A stretch of DNA of 41,085 nucleotides, taken from Chara braunii. Lineage: Eukaryota > Streptophyta > Charophyceae > Charales > Characeae. The notes beneath the pieces were generated by a model. It was not told the origin of the DNA, made no database searches, and saw only the letters and a program-made list of their open reading frames with translations. Each line of letters begins with the position of its first letter. Within the stretch, counting starts at the first letter, position 1. The DNA lies in NCBI GenBank assembly GCA_003427395.1, contig BFEA01000694.1:114132-155216 (forward strand). Direction: 5' to 3'. The translations under genes were made by a program, and so were the position numbers. Of the stretch, positions 1-10,353 are shown one piece after another.

Positions 1-78
<78 letters not shown>
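1..78. repeat. (GA)n microsatellite
   Basis: An uninterrupted GA dinucleotide run opens the window and continues beyond its left edge. Bases 79-202 after it are low-complexity, with C and T runs, and match nothing else here. Recognisable family A LTR sequence begins at about 203. Confidence 0.98.
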
Positions 79-81
<3 letters not shown>

Positions 82-2232
82 TTGAACCCTTTTGAAAAAA
101 TCAATAATCCATCCCTCCCCTCTCCCCCCCCATGAAAACCCCACGCACAATTTTTGGTTTTTCTTTTTTTTCTCATTAGGGGATAGCGGCCGATAGCCCC
201 ACACAAGGTAGTCGGTCTGCATCAAATTTTGACTTGATGAAACGTGTTGCTAAAGTCATTCATTTCATCCTATTGCCGACCTAAGATTAGACACGCATAT
301 CCGTCTTCATACATTTCTAATATTTTTGGATGGCAGACTGCTTTGCGAATGATTCTTAATCGGGTGCATTATTTGAGGTGTTGCATGTCACACCCTCTAG
401 GAAGTGGTCTGGGGTACTGCTCCTCCTCGCCCGAGCTCAAAGCTCGTATCTCAAAAGTCGGTTCGTCTCTACCAAATTGGCAGAGTAACCCCCTGTAGAA
501 CGGTCCACTGTGGGTCGATAGCAGGGTCGACTCCTAAAGCAATGAACCCCCGCCCTAGATGCTTCCTATAGAAAGAGAACGTATCCACTAGAAGTAGGTT
601 TCAATGTTCTCATTTCCTAAGCTCAAGGTAACTTGGACGAAGAAGAGTCGAAGTAGTTAGAGAATGAGAGTCATTTGGATAGATATAGACAGATAAAGTC
701 ATTCGGGATAGAACGGACAGACCTCAGGGAAAGGCTAAGTCGATTTATTTTTGTCATTTTTATTTAAATCAATTTTTTTTACGGCACACACTGGATTAAC
801 CATTTGCAAAATACAGGTCCTCTTGACAAGCAGGCAAGAGAAGGGGAAAGAGAGATGAATATTTTCATCTTCTCAAGTAGACATCATCAAACGTGTCCTT
901 TATAACAGCCTTCTACCTACCTACACAACACGTAATAAACAAGTTCAAAAGTAAACAATACAATCTCATACCCAAGTCAGACATTTCCTTTCACATGCAT
1001 AACTCGCACCACTTTTCTGGAACTTTTCTTTCGAAAATTTTAAAACAAACAAGGTCAAGCCAAGTGTGGGTTCACACAGGTGTGAAGGGAAGTGTGAGTC
1101 AATCAACTGATCTTGAGTGAAGTTAGAAGTGGCTCACTCAAGAAAGCCAACTCCGACCAAATCAAAGATGGTCGTCGTTGAAGTTCAAAATATGTGGTCC
1201 GCGTTTTTCCAAATGCTCAGATACGCAAAAAAAATGGGTTCGTTGAAGACTTAAGTGAGATAGCCCTCTAAGAGGGTGCTCTCACCTATGAGTCCCATGT
1301 GGTCCCAATGCAGTCCCAACTACACCATGTCCTCAATGATAATCCCAGACCAACCCGCCAATCCAGACCTCCTCCAATCATCACGTGCGCTAAGAATACG
1401 TATGCAAATCACTTATGATTCGACCTCAAATAGGTCCCTCCTGGTACCAAAATGATCCAAGGCAGTTGCATAGCACTGCTGCAGCATCGAATGATCCCAA
1501 ACTCAAAAACGGTTTGCGCTGCTTGTCTTAAAAAAACAAATGCGGCCTCCGATGCAAAATCCTAGGTGTCTCAAACCTCAATGATCTCTTCGCCACACCT
1601 GATGGTTTTAAAATGTGAACCGCTTGCACCACCTGTCCCTGAAAAAAATAAATTGTGATCTTATGTACAATCCTCAAGCGCCATTAAGTCCCAACAGCCG
1701 TCTCACTGTTGTTGCGCTATCAAACTATCACCACGGCCGCACACAAATATATAAATTCAGGACTGCCGCTCGTTGTGTCATTAAAATCAGCATCACGGTT
1801 TTCCAGCACCACCACCACCTGCTCGCACACCTGAACAAAAAAAAACAGTGTGCCGTAAAATTTCGGCAACACTTTCCCCTGAAAATAATTTTGTCGATGC
1901 ACCAAAATATTTATGCAGCAAGGTCCCTCTTCAACATACCACCATTGTTGTTTCGCCAATCAGACACTGCCTCCCCAACTTGTATTGCTTGCCCTAGACC
2001 CCCACACAACCTACCAAACATAGCATTAGCACTGAGGTGGGGCAGAGGGCTCCCAACTTTTGGCTATGACTTCCCNCCCCCCCCCCCCCTCCGAGTCTCT
2101 CTCTCTCTCCCCTTGCAGACCTCCACCAGCATCGTCGCCCCTCACACTGTGATGGAGCTCAATTTGCACTTGAAATGCAAATGACCAACATTACAGCCTT
2201 AACAACTGTGAGGCAAAGTGTGGGGCTGCTGG

Positions 2233-2240
2233 CTTTTATA
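2233..2240 (-). promoter_or_regulatory. LTR TATA box, copy 1
   Basis: On the minus strand this reads TATAAAAG, inside a GGCTATAAAAGCC context. The same octamer sits at the matching place in the other two family A LTRs (21712-21719 minus, 31491-31498 plus). Conservation of position and sequence in three diverged copies supports a retrotransposon core promoter, placing U3 at about 1.5 kb and R-U5 at about 3 kb. Promoter activity itself is inferred. Confidence 0.7.
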
Positions 2241-3214
2241 GCCAGTTGAGGACTGTGGGCAGCAACTTGGGCCACAAGCAAAAATTCGTAGTTGGTCTGG
2301 GTCGTTGATCTGAACTCACCATCAAGGGCGACAATCCTTGATGTTCCCCTAAGGGAACCAAGTTTTTCCAATCCCAGAAGCATCTGACCTTCCCTTCAGG
2401 GCACATGCTTCAGGGAATGGATGTACCCAACCATTACTACAGCCTAGTTAAAAAACGAACAGGCGCAGTCACATTCACCCCCACACACTTCTACACACTC
2501 ACCGAGCTATTACCACGGCCACATACATGACCATTTCCCCTTCTTTTTTTGTTCTTTTCAAACTCCTCGTTCCTCATGTGCGGGGCAACTAGTCGTTCGA
2601 AAACGAACAAGTGTTCCCTCCCATAATCTCTTCATAGAGTCGAACTAGAGTGAAGCTCAAACACGGTCATTTCTCCTCTTTCCCCGCACGCGTCCGTACC
2701 TAAGCGCCAAAGGTGCCAGATACAGGTGTCAATCTGCAACCCATTCACCAAGACGAACGAGCGCAGACAACCGTGACACGACAAGGGGAGGAGAGAAAAA
2801 AAAAAAAAAATCAAAATCAAAATCTAAAGAAAAAAAACATTTACCAAGTTTTTGCGAACAGATGTCATCGCCTCCTTCTTAGGGACTGCAGTGTCTGCAC
2901 TTCACATTGCACCATCTGGCGCCGTAGTTTAGGTTTTTTTTTCTTTTCTTTCCTTTCAGCGCGTTCGTCAAAACGAACGGGCACCAAGTAGTCCCCACAA
3001 CTCGTGGGGAATGAAAGTAGGAAAATAGTGAGAAAAAAAAATCTAAAAAAAAAAAACAAAAAAAAAACCATCTTTTCTTAAAAAAAACGGTTGCCCATTA
3101 GACACGGGCGCCTGCAGAGGATCTCCCCTCTGCACATTCTTTCCGCCAGCTGGCGAACACTTCTTTTGTTATTTTCCCCCCCTCTCCCATTGACTTTTAC
3201 GCCAAGGGTCTCGT

Positions 3215-3290
3215 CGGATTCGTGGTAAGCCCTATGAACTGTTGAAATATAGACCCGAGTTCGATCCCTTATGGGATCGAAAAAAAATCG
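3215..3290 (+). other. tRNA-like segment in the LTR U3, copy 1
   Basis: The plus strand contains GACCCGAGTTCGATCCC, close to a tRNA T-arm and pol III B box, about 45 bases after a GTCTCGTCGG stretch. The segment is antisense to LTR transcription. Matching places exist at about 29040-29120 and, reversed, at about 30555-30632. The T stem does not pair well, so this is not a working tRNA. It may be a tRNA-derived SINE head or an old tRNA insertion now part of the LTR. Confidence 0.45.
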
Positions 3291-3425
3291 GACTATTTCT
3301 CAATTTATGCACGTCATCCTTGAGTAGGGGTCATGTTGATCTTCACGCAACGTTTTTCAGCCACGCGAGCTCGAGGATCACTCGCTCGAAACATGCCCAC
3401 ATAGTGGTTCATCAGCCTTCAGGCT

Positions 3426-3542
3426 GCTCCTTAAAAGGAGCTAGCCTTGTTAGGGCATCTTAGTCTCGATCCTCATATTTGCGGCATATCAGGTCAGCAT
3501 ATCTACCTAATGGGCTAACTCCTACTACGAGTGTAGTAGGAG
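3426..3542 (-). repeat. U3 hairpins, copy 1
   Basis: Two strong hairpins lie here. 3426-3441 pairs GCTCCTT with AAGGAGC around a 2-nt loop. 3519-3542 pairs CTCCTACTAC with GTAGTAGGAG, ten perfect pairs with a 4-nt loop. In copy 3 the matching region also folds (30270-30290 and around 30390-30403) although the bases have diverged. In copy 2 the second hairpin is broken. Structure appears better kept than sequence. Confidence 0.6.
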
Positions 3543-4021
3543 CAACTTCTCTATATGAGGAACTTTGCCCTAGTCATTCTTCATGCTTAAGGCCTACCAG
3601 ACCTTGCTGGTCACTTTTCCGTCAATTGGTCGTGCGGCCACGGCTTGCAAGGTCACTCAATCAGGTAATTCATAGCACCGGCCCCTCCGGCCCTCGGTGT
3701 ACCCTTAAACCCCGTGGTTAGCTTAGGAACATAAACAATCCAGTGCCCTAACTCTCTTGCATCGTGGCCCCATACCCTGCGTGGTAGTCCCTTTTAACCT
3801 ACTGATGTTGAGAATCTCGTAGTTGTACAACCGTTCGTTCTCGTTTTAAGTAGCATAAATTTAAATTTAGTATTCTCACGCCTACATGCCTTCTGAGACC
3901 TACAAAATACAACCGAGCACACCGTTTATCCTGGACGTCGGCACACATCTAAATTAAAAAAAAAAAAAAGCTTTTCAGTCGCAGGTCAGATCTGAATGAA
4001 CTTTCGACAGACCCATCAATT

Positions 4022-4234
4022 TTAGCAAGTCAAAATCTCCACAAATGTCGGGCAGCGTCCGACGTTCAAAATACCAAGCGGATACCCTTGTCCTAAAGGT
4101 TTTTGTTCTGACAGCATTCCTGGACCCCATTGAACGACGTCCCCGTTATTCATCGTGAAAATGAAAATAAAATCATGATCATTATAAAATTTACATGTGC
4201 AAGCAACGATCACAATACACAAGAATTCCAACAA
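4022..4234 (-). pseudogene. Unrecognised open fragment, possible exon remnant
   Basis: A 70-codon open frame. The first half is hydrophobic and AT-driven; the second half, from MNNGDVVQWG onward, has protein-like composition with Gly, Pro and Cys. It follows the 4396-4734 fragment on the same strand, separated by AT-rich sequence with stops, so the two could be exons or pieces of one decayed reading frame. No domain is recognised. The stop is followed within about 240 bases by the start of LTR copy 1. Confidence 0.25.
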
Positions 4235-4395
4235 TCTTCTAGAACTAACCCGGATTTTTCATCAAAGCAAAATATTATATCAACAAAATTGAATTCAATC
4301 TTTTAAAAAAAAATACTATAGCATCAAAATTTGGATTTTTTTCATATTTTATTCATGGAAACCGAAATAAGGATCTTTTCCAAATGGTCCCACCA

Positions 4396-4734
4396 TCATC
4401 CCACTGTCGGCCACTGAAAAACGTTTTTGTCTCTCTGAGTGGTACCGGAAGCCCTCCAGCTAGTCAAAAAAGAAAATCCATTAGGTTGATACATCCCTTT
4501 ATCCAGAAAATCAAGATTAACCCCCTTACGATTTTTTTCTTTTAAATCAACCTTCTGGAATAGTTCAGACAAAGTTTGAACTAACCAGTCAATGAGAGAA
4601 ACCATTCGTCCAAAGTTTTTCGTCCAAGTTATTATCTCATTCCAACAGGTATCATACATGATGTTTATAAAACTTTTGTGATATGTGTCAAGGGGTGGTG
4701 TAATCCGCCTAACAGGATAACATTTCGACATCAA
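4396..4734 (-). pseudogene. Unrecognised open fragment, possible retroelement internal ORF
   Basis: A 112-codon open frame with balanced composition: aromatic-rich N-terminal half (DTYHKSFINIMYDTCW), a predicted helical stretch around residues 45-62, and a Lys-rich segment after it. I recognise no family. The downstream sequence has in-frame stops, and the next open fragment on this strand starts about 160 bases away. It lies just ahead of the 5' end of LTR copy 1 in the LTR's orientation, the expected place for the end of an internal domain. It could equally be a captured host exon or chance. Confidence that it was ever coding is modest. Confidence 0.3.
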
Positions 4735-5076
4735 GCCCCGCTTTTGATTTGAGTCTTACCACATTCCCTCTGATTCCAGTATTGCGATCCTATCAACCCC
4801 CTACGCATAAAGTAGGACAACCCCACCTCACACAACCGAGGTTGATCAGACTCCGGCAGTAGAGATAAGGTGAATCTGCTTGACATAAGGTTAGGTGACC
4901 ACTCCTCCCCTTATGACAAATAATAGTCGTTTACCCCTACATACAACGCTTTAATAGGGTATCAACACCTTCCTCCTTTTCGGTGATAGTGTAACTTTTT
5001 TTCCTTAAACCACATAGGATAAGGAAAACAATATCTCACTCTGGACCAGAGTATAGTTTCGGCATTGTCGGTGCGA

Positions 5077-5131
5077 ATACCCTTACAAGGGTATCCGTTG
5101 TCGTACCAAATACCTTTACAAGGGTATTTGG
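5077..5131 (+). repeat. Paired hairpins near the family B start
   Basis: Two related hairpins are direct repeats. 5077-5094 pairs ATACCCTT with AAGGGTAT around AC. 5106-5131 extends the same core to 12 pairs around AC, with one G-T wobble. The second has gained flanking pairs (CCAA with TTGG) absent from the first. They begin about 10 bases after the TGTCGG terminus. Confidence 0.75.
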
Positions 5132-5449
5132 CGTGTTTTCTGCAAGTCGCACGAGTGCGGTCTCGCCCGGGTGAGCGGCGCGTACGAGGTATGACGGCGA
5201 GGCGCATCGATATGCGGCCTGGGCGTGCATGACGTTGCAGACCGGCAGAGCGCGCGACGTTTATTGTTACTATTATTTTTTTTATTTTTTTATTTATTTT
5301 GTTTTATTGTTTTCTAAAGTCCTTAGCTTGGTGATCAAGTTTGAGACGGACGTCGAGACCGACCAACCTGGCTCAACTTTTAGATTTCCGGACATAGGCG
5401 GCCGTGGTGGCAGTCGAGGACCTTGATCATGCGCATCTTTTGATGGACC

Positions 5450-8261
5450 CGTTCGGGTTCCTGCGCATTGGGGATGTTGGCGAAATTCTTCCGTCCTACC
5501 GACGCAGGAACACGGACCGAGGAGGTCAACGTGTGCGAGTGTGGTGGGGTCTGTGGTCATGGCTTCCCTCGCTTTCCAATGGGAGAACATCAATAGTCTA
5601 AAGGAGAAAGGGAATTAGTAGCCCGAGGGTGGTGGGAGTCATTGGGGGTGTACAGTCTGCCCCCGCCATCTACAGTGAGAAGTGTGGACGTGTCGTTGGG
5701 GCCTGATAGGCGGGATTGTGCCTAGGCACAGGCGGCCCGGGGCACTGTCGGGAGGCCCGCTACGGCGCTAACTGCAGCGGGTGCTCACCTGGGACCCCTC
5801 TCCAGCCCGGGCCTCAAAGTCTCCACTAAATATTTGCCGCAACCACTAAAATCTGCACCGGGGCGTGCTCCGCTAGGCGCGCGACTGCAGGTTGCGCAAC
5901 AAGTCCTACGCCCCCTGCCTACTCATCGAGGGGGTCGGAGTTGCCCCAACAGCCGTGCATAGGTTGTGCGCCTTGGTGCCAGCCACTGATTGACCCGGCA
6001 GGTGAAGTTGTTTCGTAGCGGCTTTCGACTTCCATGACCACTGTACTGTTGTCTGTATCAGTCAGGCGATGCCTGCGTTAGCCCGTAGTTTGGCGCAGAG
6101 GTGGGGCGGAGGCAGTAACAAGCGGGTGAGTGAACTTGGACGGGAAAATGTATAGAGTGCATGCAGAAGGCGAGAGGGTTATGGCGGAGCAAGCAGGAGT
6201 TGGAGGAACCAAAGGGATGAAGACCTCACCCGTTACTTAACGAAAACGGGCGGGGAAAGACCTGAAATGCGGGTTTTAGGCCATGGCAACGTCAAATTTG
6301 TAATCAGATTGGGAAAAGGACGAGTGGGAAACAAGTTAATTGAGAAATAGCATGCGCGGGAGATGGCGGAAACAGATATAGGAGGAAGCACAAATTGGTG
6401 TATCTCGGTCATTTCTTGACCGATTTCGTTGAAGTAAAGTCCTGAACGGGGTTTTTTGGGCATCGCGAATTGACTGGCGGCGTCAGATTGGGCAATGGGG
6501 CAATAGGTTTGGCGCGAGAGGGAAAATGAGCTGCGCGAAGTTATCGGGGAGGAGCGATGGAGGGAGTAAAAGCGTGCTATCTTGGTCGTTCCTTAGTAGT
6601 TTTGGGCGAGCCAAGATGAAGAATGGGGGATTAGAGGCGGGGTGAACGTAGTAGCAACGTTAGTTTTTGCGCTAGGACATTAGTTTGTCTGGGGTCAGTA
6701 CTAATAGTTGTGCCCAGAAGGAAGAGGCAAAATACGACGATGTATACTTTCATGTTTTAGCGGAAGATCTATTCGGATATTTGCTCATCGTAACGAAGGA
6801 AGCACCGACCGAATAAGAGGGAGGGTAAAGGTAGAGAGAGACAAGGGAAGGACTTACTTCGAAGCAGACACTAGGAGAACGGGGCAGGAGTGCGCATGCA
6901 TCGTTCAGCTGGTGAGGGTGATACCGTTGAGAGTCGAAATTCTCCTCCTCGTCGCTGTGGTATCCCTCCTCACAGGGCGGCTCCCTCTCCATGGCGATAC
7001 TCCTCTCCTCCTCTTCTTTATAGGGCTGCATCAATTCGGGCGAGTGAGGCAGGGAACACAAGGGAAGGACTGAGGAGCTTGGTTACGATGATAGTACCGA
7101 GTTCGAAGGCAGACTCGGTGCAGGATTTTTCAGTGACCCTACCCGCGTTGTAGGGAGGGATTCATTTCATTTTTGCCTTTCCAAATGATCGGAGTAGCTC
7201 GACACAAGCCGCAGGCTGAAAACTTACCGGTTTGGCTGGCGCATTGCTCGTCTTACCGACGAGGATACCGTGAGCTCAGCGGCGAATTTTGAAGCTTACC
7301 TGCGAGCGTTCGGAGACCTAACTGTCTGACTGTGCGTTGCCCAGCCTACCGGTGAAGAAAGCCGCTCTCCATCTTTCGCGCGGACGAGGCAACGATGTAG
7401 CGTCTGACAGCTCCTGTGCCCACACTTACACCGAAATTCTTGTTGTCTACCGGTTGCAGCCTCGCTCTTTGACAGGGCAGTCTGCAGTCAATCGAGAGAG
7501 AGCAGGGCTGATTCGCAGAGAATCAAATGTGTAGGTGTTGTTCGCAGTCACTCAAGTGAACAGATGCAGCGGGCGGTTGTCTGTTGTTGGAAAAACCAAT
7601 CGCTTCTGTGGGAATCTGGTTAAGGTAGCACATCCGTTGACAGATGGCGCAGACTTGTAGGTTGTTGGTAGCTGTGCAATAACGGCCTAGGCGCTAAGAG
7701 TCGGGTAGGAGGGAGAGTTGTGGGCACCTATGTTGATGATGGCGGGAGTATACCCTCATTGGCGTTCGGAGTTGGTGTGCGTGCAAACCAGTGGATGTTC
7801 AGCCACAAGGCGGGTTCCTCCTACGGGTGCAGCATTTGCCATCCCCAACCCGTTGAGTGGGGCTGTGATGTGAGAGCATGGACCTGCACATAATGACGGA
7901 CTGTGTGGCTGGCATATGGACGTATTTCGGCTGTTGCCGCTGATATCTGTGGCTATTTCAAGAGGCTGTGGAAGGCACGAATGCCGATTGCAGAGTCGTT
8001 GTTATGAGGTGCTGCTGCCGCTAAGTACCACCGTATCTTAATAGTCGCGCACGTTACCTTCCAGGGTATGCTTAATCCAAGTACGACACTTAGAGGCTGA
8101 GTAATGGCGGTTTGGCTGAGAGAAGCGGCATTGTAACTTAGAAGAGGTGGTCAAGCTTCTGATAGCGGATTATCGCTGCGACTTGGAGGTTCGACAGGAG
8201 GGGCTATTGCAACAGTTTGAATTCGATTTGACCGGCGGCTACGCGTTTGACCATCATTGCG
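5450..8261 (+). other. GC-rich non-coding part of family B copy 1
   Basis: This stretch aligns patchily with about 12790-15610 in copy 2, for example around 5815-6060 against 13060-13215 and 6235-6290 against 13730-13790. The short open frames are not conserved between the copies and include overlapping frames on both strands, as expected of GC-rich non-coding DNA. No RNA gene or recognisable site was seen. Confidence 0.55.
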
Positions 8262-8414
8262 GGGCCCTCAGACGACTGAAGACTACAAGGCCCTCTCCTG
8301 GGAGTTGAGTTTGTCCCTCTCCTGTATCTCGAAAGTCTGAAACCCCTCCTTCTGCCTTTCTGACTCTAAGTCTAATCTAGTTCTTAGAGGAAGGCGACAG
8401 GCGGGATTGCAACC
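8262..8414 (+). repeat. Strongly conserved block shared by both family B copies
   Basis: This about 150-bp segment matches 15613-15781 better than any other part of the two copies. It includes CATCATTGCGGGGCCCTCA and TCTCGAAAGTCTGAAACCCC with a pyrimidine-rich stretch around it, and ends in AGGCGGGATTGCAACCC. Such conservation among diverged neighbours suggests a functional element such as a promoter, transcription start region or packaging signal. Which of these is not shown by the sequence. Confidence 0.55.
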
Positions 8415-8771
8415 CGTAGGACCGCAACAAGTCTCTGTGGGGAGTCAGCCCACCGATTGCGGGAGCTCTGCCGGAACTCAGGAGGAGTTCTGGAGGCAGA
8501 GAACTGAAAGATAAACATTGCTTTCATTTTATAAACCCAGTTATAACCCCTATTTGTATTCATTGTTATGTTTTGACTGAGTATACTATGTGCATCCCTA
8601 CTTTGACTTTGCAGTTTGACTTTCAGGACATAAACCAGACTAAGTAAAGGAATGTATGTGCAATGTCAGTTTCAGTTTTATTGTTTTGATTGAAAGCAGA
8701 CTGTGTGGGATTGCATCTGGGGAAAAGGTGGGAGGAAGGCAGTATTGCATGTTTGACTGGGTCAACGAAAG

Positions 8772-9491
8772 GTTGGGAGAGTCTCCATAAGATTGGAGTG
8801 CTACGTTTATTTTTGATGGCGTGAAGGACCAGACAGGTTCTCATAAGTTTGGGTGGTCTAGTTGCTTTGAATTGCGAGGGTTGACTGTGATTGACTTTTC
8901 AGGGACCAAGCATGTTACATAAGTTTGGGTGGCTTGGTCGCCTTGTTTGACTTGGGGGTCTTTCAGTTTCTTTAGTTTCTGAACGAGGAGGTCTGAGCAT
9001 GTTCCATAAGTTTGGGTGACTCAGCCTCTTTCTGCTTTGGTTTTAAGAGAATAAACCAGGCTGAGGACCAGACAAGTTCCAATAAGTTTGGGTGGTCTTG
9101 GTCCAATGCCACACACATGCTGGAACCAAAAAGATATAACTTGGTTATACTTTACTATTATTTTATCTATGAACAGGCTAGTCAGACAGAGTTCCATAAG
9201 TTTGGGTGGTCTGACTATAGCTTATCACCAACTGAAGAGAGTACTAATTAAGAGTAAACTTGTGGTACGAAGGGTCAGACTGAATCTTGAGCTAAAGATA
9301 ATCGGTCCAGTTATATGCTACCTCAAAAAACTAAGTGCAGATAATTATATAAAGTTGGGATACTTAAACAGTTCACGACGACTAGGGTGGCCTAGTCATA
9401 TGCCCAAAGAGAGAAAAGTTATTGTGTCCTGTGTTTGTGTATACTATATGGTTGAGCTAGGCAGGTTCCCATAAGTTTGGGTGATCTAGCT
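8772..9491 (+). repeat. Hairpin array, family B copy 1 (loop ATAAGTTTGGGTG)
   Basis: At least six stem-loops share the loop core ATAAGTTTGGGTG but differ in stem. Clear cases: 8904-8911 with 8932-8939 (GACCAAGC/GCTTGGTC, 8 bp); 9065-9073 with 9095-9104 (one bulge); 9179-9187 with 9209-9217 (TAGTCAGAC/GTCTGACTA, 9 bp); 9455-9460 with 9486-9491 (AGCTAG/CTAGCT). Weaker ones lie at 8829-8861 and 8990-9026. At 9380-9397 the stem GACTAGG/CCTAGTC remains, but the loop has collapsed to GTGG. Positions match those in copy 2, where the loop sequence is different. No coding potential is apparent. Confidence 0.85.
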
Positions 9492-9786
9492 TTATGCCCT
9501 ATGTAAGCTGGGTATAAAGGGATAAATCATTGAAAGACTACGAACTATTGTTTGATAAATTGACTTTGGGTTGGTGAGAGTACTTACCTTTGTGGTTTGG
9601 CCTTGCATGTGACTGAGTGAGATTACTACTTGGTCTGAGTTTCAGTTTGATAGGTAGTTGTTTTAGTTGTTCGCCTTGTGCTAGAGCTATAGGAGTTAGT
9701 TTCAATTTCTATATTTTCTAAGCTAAGTTTATTTTACTTAGGTCGATTTCAACATTTTCTGGGATCTTTTATTATACTTGGTCTTG

Positions 9787-10350
9787 TATAAATTTTGGTA
9801 AACCACTTTCTCTACGGGAAGCGTTGCCGAAATTTCTACAAAACCAAGGAGTTAGTCATATTTTGTCTTTTCAAAAGTTCAGTTTGTCTAACTTTTTGGC
9901 TTAGTAAAAATCTGGGAAACCTTCTTTTCTAAAAGGAGTGCTGCCCAAACTTTTGCCACTTCAGGGAGTTAGATCAAATTAGACCTTGAGAAGTCAAAGT
10001 CATTTTAAATTTTGAACTTAGCTTTGTATAAATTTTGGTAAGCTACTTTCTCTACAGGAAGCGCTGCCGAAATTTCTGCAAATCCAAGGAGTTAGTCAAA
10101 AGTTGACTTTTCAAAAGTTCAACTTGTCTGATTTATATGGCTTAGTAAAAATCCGGGAAGTCTTCTTTTCCAAAGGGAGTGTTGCCCAAATTTTTGCCAA
10201 TTCAAGGATTTAGACAAAATTTGACTTTGGAAGGTTGCATATTATTTATGTTTTCATATTTAGGCTGATATAAATTATGGACAGACATTTTTCCTACGGG
10301 AAGTGCTGCCGAATTTTTTTTAGTTTAGAGGAGATAGACTATATTTTGAC
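9787..10350 (+). repeat. Tandem repeat of about 118 bp with hairpins, family B copy 1
   Basis: Five diverged units begin near 9787, 9903, 10026, 10142 and 10272. Each has a GGGAAGYGCTGCC-like core flanked by complementary arms, for example AAATTTTGGTA with TGCCGAAATTT (11 pairs including G-T wobbles). Two alternating types exist: one starts TATAAATTTTGG, the other AGTAAAAATCYGGG. The matching array in copy 2 is at 16919-17465. A shorter version of the core recurs in the family A LTR (31776-32060). Confidence 0.8.
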
Positions 10351-10353
10351 AGA

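Larger units (their letters stand above)
203..3782 (-). mobile_element. Family A LTR, copy 1, truncated at its 3' side
   Basis: This block aligns over its length with 19590-22474 joined to 28909-29842 (same orientation) and with the reverse complement of 30035-33740. By eye, similarity is high enough to follow base by base with small indels. The LTR 5' end lies at about 3782 on the minus strand, where the other copies start near TGTCGG; here the motif has decayed. The last roughly 0.7 kb of the LTR, present at 18854-19589 in copy 2, is missing, and the block breaks off at about 203 next to low-complexity DNA. It holds a TATA box, U3 hairpins, a tRNA-like segment and a C/CT-rich tract at 2075-2115 that includes one ambiguous base (2076). 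Short open frames inside it are not conserved between copies and look non-coding. Confidence 0.85.
3783..5065. other. Unassigned region between two LTRs
   Basis: This stretch lies upstream, on the minus strand, of LTR copy 1 and ends where family B copy 1 begins. If copy 1 is a 3' LTR, this should be the tail of an internal domain. A weak purine tract (AAAAGGGA on the minus strand, about 11 bases before the LTR) could be a decayed polypurine tract, but this is not convincing. Two minus-strand open fragments (4022-4234 and 4396-4734) have normal amino-acid composition; the rest is AT-rich non-coding sequence. Confidence 0.4.

Noticed and set aside
5700-6100. GC-rich segment suspected of being ribosomal RNA
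   Set aside because: No conserved rRNA motif was recognised, and the segment aligns with another family B copy.
6708-7153. Overlapping open frames of about 90-120 codons in the GC-rich part of family B
   Set aside because: They overlap on both strands, have no recognisable domain and are not conserved in copy 2.
8772-9491. CRISPR-like array (conserved repeat with variable flanks)
   Set aside because: The conserved part is a loop, the variable parts pair with each other as stems, spacing is irregular, and the context is a eukaryotic retroelement with no cas genes.
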